A stretch of 64,000 nt of DNA, from NCBI GenBank assembly GCA_050847315.1, contig CP193791.1, one strand, 5' to 3'. The stretch is from Cedecea sp000277545 (GTDB taxonomy: Bacteria > Pseudomonadota > Gammaproteobacteria > Enterobacterales > Enterobacteriaceae). A model generated the notes under the pieces. The model saw only the letters and a program-made list of their open reading frames with translations. It was not told the DNA's origin and ran no database searches. This document shows, in pieces, positions 55,659 to 62,871 of this stretch. The stretch's first letter is position 1; the number at the start of each line of letters is the position of its first letter. The translations under genes and the position numbers were made by a program.

Positions 55659-57197
55659 ATGTCAGTCAGGCGTTTTTCGATTTTGGTTTTCAGCACGCTG
55701 TTGCTTATTTTTCTCGCCAGCACGGCGTCCAATATTTGGTCCCTTACCCGCAGCAACCATGCCCTCAATGACGTCAACAGCGAAATACGCGTAGTGTTAT
55801 CCGTCATTGACCCCATTAACCACAGCCGCACGATGCGCGTTCGCGCCATGCAGGCCATTCAGGAGATGGAATCCGGCAACGCCGAGCAGGCTAGCCAGAG
55901 CCTGGCTGGGGCAAAAGAAGCGCTGGGTAAAGCAGATACCAGCTTTAAGGCTTACCTTGAAGCGACGAAGCAGTCCGGGGAACAAGCGCTCGCCGATGAC
56001 TATAAAGCCGCCTGGCTCGCCTATCGTGACGGAGGGCTGCTGCCTCTGTTAGAGGCCGCCCAGGCCAATGACAAAGCCCGCAGCGCGGAACTGGTCACGG
56101 GCACCATCCCGGCGCTCGATCGGGGGTTCGAAATTACGCTGGATAAGCTGCTGGCATTCCGGGAGCAACACGCACACCAGCTCAACGCCGACGCACAGGC
56201 AGGTTTTCAGTCGAGTTTTGTCGCCATCGGCCTGTTTGCCGCGCTGTTTATCGCGATTCTTGCCGCCGTGTTTGTTTTGCTGAAAGTTCGCGTCCTCAAA
56301 GAGCTGGACACCGCGAAGGCACACTGCGCTGAAATTGCCAACGGCCTGCTGCACCGTTCCATTGATATCAAATCCAATGATGAAATCGGCCAGATGATGC
56401 ACAGCCTCGAGCAAATGCGCCTGTCGCTCACCGAAATCATCAGCCAGGTACGCGAGTCCAGCACCACCGTCGGCTATGCATCAGAAGAGATTGCGGCGGG
56501 CAATACCGACCTGTCCGCTCGCACCGAAGAGCAGGCGGCGTCGCTGGGTGAAACGGCGGCCAGCATGGAACAGTTGACCGTCACGGTTAAACGGACGTCA
56601 GAAAGCTCGCATCAGGCCAATACGCTGGCTAACGGTATGCGCGCGGCGGCCAGCGAAGGTCAGCAAATCGTCGACCAGGTCATCGGATCTATGCGCAATA
56701 TCGAAACCAGTTCCGGCAAAATCGACAGCATTATTTCCATCATCGAAGACATCGCCTTCCAGACCAATATTCTTGCCCTTAACGCGGCGGTTGAAGCCGC
56801 ACGAGCCGGGGAACAAGGTCGCGGTTTCGCGGTGGTCGCAGCGGAGGTACGCAATCTCGCCCAACGTTCTTCCGTGGCGGCAAAAGAAATTAAAGAGCTG
56901 ATAGAGCTGTCCGGCCAGCAGGTCACCAACGGCAGCGAGCTGGTCAACCGGGCCGGGGAAAGCATGAAACGTATCTCTACGTCGATTACCCAGGTCACCA
57001 CGCTGATGGCTGAGATTGCCGTTTCTACCGATGAGCAGAGCCGCGGTATTGAGCAGATTAATCAGGCCGTGCTGCAAATGGACGTGGTCACCCAGCAAAA
57101 TGCCGCGCTGGTTGAGCAGGCCTCTGCCGCCGCGCATTCCCTAAAAGATCAGTCGCAGCGGCTCAATGAGTCGGTTTCAGTGTTTAAACTCGCCTGA
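55659..57197 (+). CDS. Methyl-accepting chemotaxis protein (Tar/Tsr-like sensor)
   Basis: A 512-residue chemoreceptor. First helix at about residues 8-28, periplasmic four-helix sensor at about 29-190 (TRSNHALNDVNSEIRVVLSV, with an NHSRTMRVRAMQA stretch like the ligand-binding arginines of Tar/Tsr), second helix at about 190-212, HAMP, and signalling coiled coil with the intact tip AFQTNILALNAAVEAARAGE followed by QGRGFAVVA. Methylation regions EEQAASLGETAASMEQL and NAALVEQASAAAHSL are present. It ends FKLA with no NWETF tether, so it depends on other receptors for CheR/CheB. Driven by a sigma-28 promoter. Ligand unknown, probably an amino acid or small acid. Confidence 0.93.
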   Translation: MSVRRFSILVFSTLLLIFLASTASNIWSLTRSNHALNDVNSEIRVVLSVIDPINHSRTMRVRAMQAIQEMESGNAEQASQSLAGAKEALGKADTSFKAYLEATKQSGEQALADDYKAAWLAYRDGGLLPLLEAAQANDKARSAELVTGTIPALDRGFEITLDKLLAFREQHAHQLNADAQAGFQSSFVAIGLFAALFIAILAAVFVLLKVRVLKELDTAKAHCAEIANGLLHRSIDIKSNDEIGQMMHSLEQMRLSLTEIISQVRESSTTVGYASEEIAAGNTDLSARTEEQAASLGETAASMEQLTVTVKRTSESSHQANTLANGMRAAASEGQQIVDQVIGSMRNIETSSGKIDSIISIIEDIAFQTNILALNAAVEAARAGEQGRGFAVVAAEVRNLAQRSSVAAKEIKELIELSGQQVTNGSELVNRAGESMKRISTSITQVTTLMAEIAVSTDEQSRGIEQINQAVLQMDVVTQQNAALVEQASAAAHSLKDQSQRLNESVSVFKLA

Positions 57198-57206
57198 TAA
57201 CCCTGG

Positions 57207-57240
57207 GGCTACCTCAACGCGCTTTGAGGTAGCCTTTGTT
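57207..57240 (+). terminator. Terminator of the chemoreceptor gene
   Basis: GGCTACCTCAA, loop CGCGCT, TTGAGGTAGCC, then TTTGTT: an 11-base-pair stem starting 10 bases after the receptor stop codon. Confidence 0.88.
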
Positions 57241-57321
57241 AAGTTTCTGTAGCGATAAAGATTGATCTGCGTCACAGTCTGCCGTTAAATACAGTCTCTT
57301 GTTACTAGTCTGTTACTCATC

Positions 57322-58239
57322 ATGATCGTTCGCCCGCATCAACACTGGTTGGCTCGCCTCTTCGTCTGGCACGGCTCAGTGCTGGAAAAGATTTATTCCC
57401 GCCTGCTGCTGAATCTGCTGCTTTCTATTAGCGTTATTTTTTTCCTGCCGTGGTACGAAACCCTCGGAATCAAGCTCACCATCGCGCCATTCAGCATTCT
57501 CGGCGTGGCTATCGCCATTTTTCTCGGGTTCCGCAACAGCGCCTGCTACGCACGCTTCAACGAAGCGCGTCTGCTGTGGGGCCAGTTGGCCATCACGTCG
57601 CGCTCTTTGTTACGCGAGGTGAAAACGCTGGCGGGGGATCAGCCCGAAACGGTGCAGCGGTTTGTGAATTTACAGGTCGCCTTTTGCAACAGCCTGCGCA
57701 TGACGTTGCGCAAAAAGCCGCAGCAGGAAACGCTTAGTCGTTACCTTAGCCCGCAGGATCTGGCCTGGGTCAGCGCAAGTCATGCGCCGTGTAACCGTAT
57801 TTTGATGCTGATGGGCAGTTGGCTGAACCAGCAGCGCGAGCAAGGCGTGATTTCAGACGTGCTATGGCGCAGCCTGGACAATCATCTGAACGAACTGTCG
57901 GCGGTGTCCGGCGGCTGCGAACGCATTATTACTACGCCGATGCCCTTCGCCTATAGCCTGATTCAGCACCGCACGGTGTATATCTTCTGCATCATGCTGC
58001 CGTTTGCTCTGGTGACCGACCTCCACTACATGACGCCGTTTGTTTCCGTGTTTGTGTCGTATACCTTTATTTCCCTCGACTCGCTGGCCGAAGAGCTGGA
58101 AGATCCGTTTGGTACCGAGGACAACGACCTGCCGCTGGATGCTATTTGCGTGGCGATTGAGCGTGATTTACGGGATATGAACGATGAGGCGGAGAAGCCA
58201 GAGGCGCTGCAGCCGAACAGGCATTATCGGCTGAGCTGA
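57322..58239 (+). CDS. yneE: Bestrophin-family channel (YneE)
   Basis: A 305-residue inner-membrane protein of the bestrophin family, matching E. coli YneE. Four helices: near residues 28-48, 52-72, 213-232 and 235-255. The family core FRNSACYARFNEARLLWGQL and EDPFGTEDNDLPLD (which forms the cytosolic gate/Ca-like site) are present. Bacterial homologues such as KpBest form pentameric cation channels. AC-rich promoter region of about 80 bases upstream contains TTACTAGTCTGTTACT. Monocistronic; a palindromic repeat follows. Confidence 0.92.
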   Translation: MIVRPHQHWLARLFVWHGSVLEKIYSRLLLNLLLSISVIFFLPWYETLGIKLTIAPFSILGVAIAIFLGFRNSACYARFNEARLLWGQLAITSRSLLREVKTLAGDQPETVQRFVNLQVAFCNSLRMTLRKKPQQETLSRYLSPQDLAWVSASHAPCNRILMLMGSWLNQQREQGVISDVLWRSLDNHLNELSAVSGGCERIITTPMPFAYSLIQHRTVYIFCIMLPFALVTDLHYMTPFVSVFVSYTFISLDSLAEELEDPFGTEDNDLPLDAICVAIERDLRDMNDEAEKPEALQPNRHYRLS

Positions 58240-58244
58240 TTTTA

Positions 58245-58335
58245 CCCTCAGCCTAACCCTCTCCCTCAAAGGGAGAGGGGATCACTCATGCTCCCCGTCG
58301 GCTATTTTCTCCCTTTTCCCATTGGAGAGAGGTGA
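58245..58335. repeat. Palindromic intergenic repeat, copy 4 (diverged)
   Basis: About 90 bases: CCCTCAGCCTAACCCTCTCC at the left, then CTCCCTCAAAGGGAG, and a decayed right side (CTCCCTTTTCCCATTGGAGAG, shown split: CCCTTTTCCC ATTGGAGAGAGGTG). It has the same layout as copies 1-3 with more mismatches. It lies between convergent yneE and the ArsR-like gene. Confidence 0.7.
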
Positions 58336-58343
58336 AAACTCTG

Positions 58344-59024
58344 TCAAAACGCCACCCCAAACAATCCTGCCAGCTTACGCTTCCCGCTCTCGGACACGTG
58401 CAGCTCACGACTGACCAGATCCCGCCGCATCCACCCTTTTTGTTCGCAGGTGTGCAGCAACGCTTTGCCTAGCTGTCCTCCCAGATGTTCGCGTCTTTCA
58501 CTCCAGTCCAGACAGCCGCAGGCGTAGCGCCGGCGCGAGGCCCCGCTTTCCACGTTTACGCCCAGAAGCAGCAATTGTTCTTCCCCCCTGGCGGTGACCA
58601 CATACTCTTCCCCCTCCAGCCAGCGAAGGCGAAATAATGCGTCATGGAGTGCCACGGCGATCTCTCCCGCCATATGGTCATAGCAGGTTCTGGCGTAGCG
58701 AAGATTGCCGGGGGTTTTGGTGCGCATAGTCGCGTCATCGCGGCCAACCAGCCCCATTAATCCTTCCAGCGCTCCGGCAATTTGGCTGCTGTGAAGCCGG
58801 TAGTAACGATGTCGCCCCTGCTGCACGCAGGCAATCAGCGATTGCTCCATTAACTTTGCCAGATGGCTGCTGGCCGTGGACGGTGCCACATTAGCCATGA
58901 TGCTCAGTTCAGTTGCCGTCCAGGCCCGGCCATCCATTAACGCGCACAGCATGCTGGCCCGTGTTTTGTCCGCAATGGCGGCGGCAACGGCGGCAAGCCG
59001 GGTTTCGAGAAAATCTGTTTCCAT
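58344..59024 (-). CDS. ArsR-family winged-helix regulator (long form)
   Basis: A 226-residue regulator. The N-terminal 90 residues are an ArsR-type helix-turn-helix (ADKTRASMLCALMDGRAWTA, MANVAPSTASSHLAKLMEQS, GRHRYYRLHSSQIAGALE). The C-terminal part is an added domain with CGCLDWSERREHLGG, containing a possible metal- or sulfur-sensing Cys pair. I chose the ATG at 59024 (METDFLETR); a longer frame to 59141 would overlap the divergent gene. Likely controls the ABM-TauE pair, with 75 bases between the start codons. Confidence 0.88.
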   Translation of the reverse strand: METDFLETRLAAVAAAIADKTRASMLCALMDGRAWTATELSIMANVAPSTASSHLAKLMEQSLIACVQQGRHRYYRLHSSQIAGALEGLMGLVGRDDATMRTKTPGNLRYARTCYDHMAGEIAVALHDALFRLRWLEGEEYVVTARGEEQLLLLGVNVESGASRRRYACGCLDWSERREHLGGQLGKALLHTCEQKGWMRRDLVSRELHVSESGKRKLAGLFGVAF

Positions 59025-59099
59025 ATTTCGATGCTCAGCGAAGCGTCCTGTCTGACGATGGATTAGGGTTAGCAGGAGATAACAATAAGGAGCAACCTG

Positions 59100-59459
59100 A
59101 TGATCGCCGTAATCTTTGAAGTCCTGCCTGCAGGAGGACACTATAGCCGCTATCTTGAACTGGCGGCAGAGCTAAAACCCCTGCTTGCCGATATTGATGG
59201 GTTTATTTCCATTGAACGTTTTCAAAGCCTTAGCGAACCTGGAAAAATCCTGTCGCTTTCGTTCTGGCGCGATGAGGCCGCCGTGCTGCAATGGCGCAAT
59301 CAGGAATTACACCGCAGCGTTCAGCGCCAGGGCCGCCACTCGGTCTTTAGCGATTACCGGCTCAGGGTGGCGGACGTGATCCGCGATTACGGCATGTTTG
59401 AACGCGAACAGGCTCCGCAGGATAGCCGCAACGCACATAAGGAAAACACGAATGAATGA
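59100..59459 (+). CDS. Antibiotic biosynthesis monooxygenase (ABM) domain protein
   Basis: A 119-residue ferredoxin-like-fold protein of the ABM family. It begins MIAVIFEVLPAGGHYSRYLE and has the family pattern FISIERFQSLSEPGKILSLS then FWRDEAAVLQWRNQELHR. Such proteins act as small cofactor-free monooxygenases, haem-degrading enzymes or stress proteins. AAGGAG precedes the ATG. The stop codon overlaps the TauE gene start by eight bases, so both are translated together. Confidence 0.85.
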   Translation: MIAVIFEVLPAGGHYSRYLELAAELKPLLADIDGFISIERFQSLSEPGKILSLSFWRDEAAVLQWRNQELHRSVQRQGRHSVFSDYRLRVADVIRDYGMFEREQAPQDSRNAHKENTNE

Positions 59460-60195
59460 TCTCAGCCTGAGCCTTGCCATTGCTGCTACTTTTGTTCTCG
59501 CTGGCACCGTCAAAGGCGTCACGGGGATGGGGTTACCTACCGTCGCCATGGGGATTCTGGGGTCATTGATTTCCCCGGTGGCGGCGGCGGGCATGCTGCT
59601 TTTACCCTCTTTCCTGACCAATATTTTCCAGCTTTATGAAGGGGGCAACCTGGCGGCATTGCTCCAACGCCTGTGGCCGATGATGCTAACCATTGTGCTG
59701 GGTACCCTTGGCAGCAGCAGTTTATTGGCCTCGGGCAGTAGTCATGCAACCACCGTGGCGCTGGGCATTGCCCTGATCGTCTATGCCTTATGGACGTTGT
59801 TTGCCAGGCCGCTGCACCTTCCCGCCCGCCACGAGCGCTGGCTCTCGCCGCTGATCGGCCTCCTCACCGGTTTATTGACCGGTGGCACGGGCGTGTTTGT
59901 GATCCCCGCCGTGCCCTATATTCAGTCGCTTGGGCTTGAGCGCGATGAACTGGTGCAGGCGCTCGGGCTGTCCTTTACCTTTTCAACCCTTGCACTGGCC
60001 GCCGGGCTTTGGTGGCACGGCGCGCTGCAGGAAATAGCCATTAGCACGTCCGTCATGGCGGTTGTCGCCGCGCTTATCGGCCTGTTTGCAGGCCAGCGTA
60101 TCCGCAGGCGCATCAGCCCATTAGCCTTCAAGCGCGGCTTCCTGATCTGCCTCGTTCTGCTTGGCGGTGATATGGTGCTCCGCGCGCTGATTTAG
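59452..60195 (+). CDS. TauE/SafE-family anion exporter
   Basis: A 247-residue inner-membrane protein with about eight helices and two repeated TauE/SafE halves (GTVKGVTGMGLPTVAMGILG in the first, GLLTGGTGVFVIPAVPYIQS in the second). The family exports sulfite, sulfoacetate or other organosulfur anions. The start is the ATG at 59452, inside the end of the ABM gene. The rhodanese gene on the other strand overlaps its last four bases. The pairing with a monooxygenase suggests export of a sulfur-containing product, which is inference. Confidence 0.88.
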   Translation: MNDLSLSLAIAATFVLAGTVKGVTGMGLPTVAMGILGSLISPVAAAGMLLLPSFLTNIFQLYEGGNLAALLQRLWPMMLTIVLGTLGSSSLLASGSSHATTVALGIALIVYALWTLFARPLHLPARHERWLSPLIGLLTGLLTGGTGVFVIPAVPYIQSLGLERDELVQALGLSFTFSTLALAAGLWWHGALQEIAISTSVMAVVAALIGLFAGQRIRRRISPLAFKRGFLICLVLLGGDMVLRALI

Positions 60196-60581
60196 GCGAA
60201 AGGCAAACCTTCATCTTCCCAGCCGGTGATGCCGCCGGGCATCACCTTCACTAGCCTGCCGAGCTGTGCCAGTTTCAGGGCCGCCCGGTCGGCACCGTTG
60301 CAGTGCGGCCCGGCGCAGTACACCACAAACAGCGTGTCCTCGGGCCATTCGGCCATGCGGGATTCGGTGATCAGCCGATGGGGTAAATGAATAGCCCCCG
60401 GCAGGTACCGTCGGGCAAATGTTTCATCAGAACCCACCACGTGCAGCAGCACAAAATCTGGATCGCCGCTCTGGATCGCCGCGTTGACGTCGGCACAGTC
60501 GGTTTCAAGCGACAGTTTGTGCAGGTAATGCGCGGCGACGGTTTCTGAGGCTGCCGCAGGGTGGTCAGTCACGTAGCTCAT
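60192..60581 (-). CDS. Rhodanese-domain protein
   Basis: A 129-residue single rhodanese domain. The active-site loop follows VVYCAGPHCNGADRAALKLA, with the catalytic Cys in VYC and a second Cys four residues on. It can carry persulfide sulfur between donors and acceptors in the cytosol. AGGAGATAA precedes the ATG at 60581; the open frame upstream is not used. It is divergent from the GlxA-type regulator, a pairing seen in other bacteria, and convergent with the TauE gene. Confidence 0.88.
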   Translation of the reverse strand: MSYVTDHPAAASETVAAHYLHKLSLETDCADVNAAIQSGDPDFVLLHVVGSDETFARRYLPGAIHLPHRLITESRMAEWPEDTLFVVYCAGPHCNGADRAALKLAQLGRLVKVMPGGITGWEDEGLPFA

Positions 60582-60646
60582 GTTTATCTCCTTTTGGTTT
60601 GAGCTTTGATTCTGACGCCGCGACGGAGGCTTGACAGCTGGCACGA

Positions 60647-61651
60647 ATGACGATTAGCGTAAATATCATGACAAAATTAGCCCCCTTGCCTAAAAACCCT
60701 CTTGTCGTCACGCTGGCTTACGACGGCCTTTGCACGTTCGAATTCGGCGTTGCCGTAGAAATTTTTGGCCTGCCGCGCCCCGAGCTGGGTGAGAATTGGT
60801 ATCGCTTTGCCGTCGCCGGCATTGAGCCCGGCGAACTGCGGGCGATGGGCGGTATTCGCCTGGCGGTTGATGGCGGGCTGGATTTGCTGGCTGAAGCCAG
60901 TTTGATCGTGGTTCCTGGCTGGCGCGGGATCGATCAATCCGTGCCAGAGTCACTTATTGCGGCATTGCGGGCGGCACATGCGCGCGGTGCACGCCTGATG
61001 TCCATTTGCTCCGGCGTGTTTGTGCTGGCGGCAACTGGTCTGCTTGATGGCCAGCGGGCAACCACCCACTGGCGCTACACGGAAGCGCTGCAGGCGCGTT
61101 ACCCGGCGATCGAAGTGATCCCGGACGTGCTTTATCTGGATAACGGGGATGTTTTGACCTCGGCGGGCAGCGCGGCGGGCATCGATCTTGCCCTGCATCT
61201 GGTGCGCCGGGATTTTGGTGCCGCAGCGGCCAACAGCGTTGCCCGGCGCTTAGTCGTGCAGCCTCATCGCGAGGGCGGCCAGGCGCAGTTTATCGAACAA
61301 GCAGTCCCCGTAGAGTACGAAGGTGAGCGGTTTGCGCCGCTGTTTGATCACCTGCAGCGCCATTTAAGCGAGCGGCACTCCGTGGCAAGCCTGGCCGCCT
61401 ATGTCGGCATGAGCACGAGAACTTTTTTACGCCGCTTCGAAGCCGCGACGGGCCTCACGCCCGCCGCCTGGCTGCTGCAAACCCGCCTTAAACGCTGCCG
61501 GGAGCTGCTGGAAAACAGCACGCTGCCGATAGAGCATATTGCCGAACAGACGGGATTTGGCTCAGCGGCGACGCTGCGTCATCATTTCCGGAAACATCTT
61601 CGAACGTCTCCCGCCACATACAGAAACGCATTTACTTCACAAAACGAATAA
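60647..61651 (+). CDS. GlxA/FtrA-type AraC-family regulator
   Basis: A 334-residue regulator with an N-terminal DJ-1/PfpI-like domain (about 20-190: VTLAYDGLCTFEFGVAVEIF, ICSGVFVLAATGLLDGQRAT) and a C-terminal AraC DNA-binding domain (about 235-330: SLAAYVGMSTRTFLRRFEAA, HIAEQTGFGSAATLRHHFRK). The nucleophile-elbow Cys of the DJ-1 fold is kept (SICSGVF). It resembles FtrA regulators that pair with rhodanese genes. The start may be 60647 or the ATG at 60668. It probably controls the divergent rhodanese gene. Confidence 0.9.
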   Translation: MTISVNIMTKLAPLPKNPLVVTLAYDGLCTFEFGVAVEIFGLPRPELGENWYRFAVAGIEPGELRAMGGIRLAVDGGLDLLAEASLIVVPGWRGIDQSVPESLIAALRAAHARGARLMSICSGVFVLAATGLLDGQRATTHWRYTEALQARYPAIEVIPDVLYLDNGDVLTSAGSAAGIDLALHLVRRDFGAAAANSVARRLVVQPHREGGQAQFIEQAVPVEYEGERFAPLFDHLQRHLSERHSVASLAAYVGMSTRTFLRRFEAATGLTPAAWLLQTRLKRCRELLENSTLPIEHIAEQTGFGSAATLRHHFRKHLRTSPATYRNAFTSQNE

Positions 61652-61659
61652 TTTACCTG

Positions 61660-61676
61660 CGGTTAGGGATTGTTTA
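61660..61676 (+). promoter_or_regulatory. PhoP box of mgtS
   Basis: CGGTTA-N5-TGTTTA, two direct hexamers 11 bases apart, matching (T/G)GTTTA-N5-(T/G)GTTTA with two mismatches. The -10 box TATGAT (61689-61694) lies exactly 12 bases after it, the class I PhoP-promoter layout in which PhoP replaces the -35 box. It indicates induction by low magnesium. Confidence 0.8.
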
Positions 61677-61688
61677 AGTTGTGTACGG

Positions 61689-61694
61689 TATGAT
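61689..61694 (+). promoter_or_regulatory. -10 box of the mgtS promoter
   Basis: TATGAT, 12 bases after the PhoP box. The start of transcription would be near 61701, leaving a 5' leader of about 72 bases before mgtS. Confidence 0.75.
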
Positions 61695-61772
61695 AGCTCC
61701 ACTCATCTGAGTAAACCCTTTTTTATCACGCGAGGTATTTCTATAGAAATGCAGTAATCTGGAGGATTAACT

Positions 61773-61868
61773 ATGTTAGGGAACATGAACGTATTTATGG
61801 CAGTACTGGGATTCATCTTATTTTCCGGTTTTCTTGCTGCCTGGTTTAGCCACAAATGGGATGACTAA
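61773..61868 (+). CDS. mgtS: MgtS, 31-residue regulator of MgtA
   Basis: A 31-residue inner-membrane protein. The start MLGNMNVFMAVLGFILFSGF and the end LAAWFSHKWDD are those of E. coli MgtS (YneM), with only two or three changes (F and W at hydrophobic positions). MgtS protects the magnesium importer MgtA from proteolysis and affects the phosphate carrier PitA when magnesium is low. GGAGG lies 8 bases before the ATG. PhoP-type promoter upstream. In E. coli the gene is near ydeE; here about 40 kb separates them. Confidence 0.95.
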   Translation: MLGNMNVFMAVLGFILFSGFLAAWFSHKWDD

Positions 61869-61912
61869 TGAACGGTGACCTTCCCCCACCTACGACGCCT
61901 CTCGCGAAATAA
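61868..61912 (+). CDS. Truncated MgtT-like ORF, 14 residues
   Basis: The ATG overlaps the mgtS stop codon (TAATG). The product MNGDLPPPTTPLAK begins like the E. coli ORF found at this place, which I recall as MNGDNPSP and continuing to about 34 residues (MgtT). Here a stop follows after 14 codons, and the terminator hairpin starts within it. It may be a shortened gene, a remnant, or coupling translation only. Confidence 0.4.
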   Translation: MNGDLPPPTTPLAK

Positions 61913-61931
61913 ACTTTCCGGGAGGCGTTTT
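61895..61931 (+). terminator. Terminator of the mgtS transcript
   Basis: ACGCCTCTC and GGGAGGCGT form a 9-base-pair stem (one T-G pair) around a CGCGAAATAAACTTTCC loop region, followed by TTTTC. It would end a mgtS mRNA of about 230 bases. Confidence 0.8.
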
Positions 61932-62060
61932 CATTTCTGCTCCATTGCGGTGGAGGATTTGCTAACAAAAAAATACAGCGCGTAATGAGTAAATCGGCAC
62001 AATTTGTTGTCTTCCTATACGGAATCAACAAAAGCAGACTGGATTCACTCTGGAGAATTT

Positions 62061-62420
62061 ATGCGCAAGTCAACAAAAGTAGCGGTATTAACAGCGGTAT
62101 GGCTCGCGGGCGCGCTGCCCTCTCTGGCCTTTGCCTATTCAGGTGATAAGCAGCTAAAGGCGACGGCACCGGGCACGTCGGCACAGTCCTATGAACTGAA
62201 AGAATTCTCCTCAGATTTCAAAATGTACAAGATCGGCGACATTGCGCCCGACATCTACCGGACCGAACCCTATAACATCAAAAGCTGGCAGCTTCGCCAT
62301 CTCCCTGCGCCACAGGTCGGTAGCCACTGGACCTACATGGGCGGCAATTATGTCTTAATTACCGACGCCGAAGGAAAGATCCTTCAGGCAATGGCTGGCG
62401 ATATATTTTATCAGCACTAA
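62061..62420 (+). CDS. RcnB-like periplasmic protein
   Basis: A 119-residue exported protein. Signal peptide at residues 1-30 with cleavage near LAFA-YSG. The mature part matches RcnB closely in pattern: YELKEFSSDFKMYKIGDIAP, YNIKSWQLRHLPAPQVGSHW, TYMGGNYVLITD. RcnB modulates nickel and cobalt export by RcnA in the periplasm. No rcnA or rcnR gene is nearby, so this may be a paralogue. TGGAGA precedes the ATG at 62061; the upstream in-frame extension is not used. Confidence 0.87.
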   Translation: MRKSTKVAVLTAVWLAGALPSLAFAYSGDKQLKATAPGTSAQSYELKEFSSDFKMYKIGDIAPDIYRTEPYNIKSWQLRHLPAPQVGSHWTYMGGNYVLITDAEGKILQAMAGDIFYQH

Positions 62421-62451
62421 GGATAATCCAACCCTGAGGCTGGATATCCTT
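62419..62451. terminator. Hairpin after the RcnB-like gene
   Basis: AAGGATAATCCA, loop ACCCTGAGGC, TGGATATCCTT: 11 pairs with one bulged A, starting at the stop codon. The T-tract is missing, so efficiency is uncertain. It may also protect the convergent MafI-like gene. Confidence 0.5.
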
Positions 62452-62465
62452 AACAGCGAAAGGGT

Positions 62466-62723
62466 TTAATTTAATAAATTTCTCAGGGGATCGATTTCAG
62501 TATATTGATTGTCGATCTCCAGTAACCCCGCAATATCCAGTACCTGCCTGTACTCATCAGGGCTAATACGCACCTGATAATTTGCGATATGTCCACACAG
62601 CGTTTCAAAAGCCAGTACATTTTCTGAGAAGTCGATATATTCCAGCGCGAAGTCAATGAGTGACGAATCGAGCCGGTTTTTAAGAGCCTCACCAAAGGTT
62701 TTGATTTTTTCGTTGATATCCAT
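62466..62723 (-). CDS. MafI-type orphan immunity protein
   Basis: An 85-residue acidic cytosolic protein starting MDINEKIKTFGEALKNRLDS. The pattern IDFALEYIDFSENVLAFETL, then CGHIANYQVRISPDEY, resembles the MafI family of immunity proteins that neutralise polymorphic toxins. No toxin gene is adjacent. The upstream alternative start is 62732. It is AT-richer than its neighbours, as expected for a transferred gene. A trace of protein-like sequence in another frame lies just upstream and could be what remains of a toxin tail. Confidence 0.65.
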   Translation of the reverse strand: MDINEKIKTFGEALKNRLDSSLIDFALEYIDFSENVLAFETLCGHIANYQVRISPDEYRQVLDIAGLLEIDNQYTEIDPLRNLLN

Positions 62724-62871
62724 ATTGACCACGTAAAGTTAATTGTTATTTGCGTGCCATCATTGGGAATGGGAAACGGCATCCTGCCGAAATACATCCC
62801 TATGGATATCGGATTGCGGGGAAATTTCTTGAGGGGCGTGCGTAATACTTATTTCAGATAACGATCCGACA

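Noticed and set aside
57255..57285. CRP-like site before the bestrophin gene
   Set aside because: ATTGA-N6-TCACA keeps only one good half; too weak to report.
61932..62060. MgrR small RNA expected near mgtS
   Set aside because: I could not match the region after the mgtS terminator to what I recall of MgrR, nor find a second PhoP box or terminator there.
62483..62797. 104-codon ORF on the minus strand
   Set aside because: It overlaps the MafI-like gene in another frame and its composition is poor over the overlap; only its upstream part might be a vestige.
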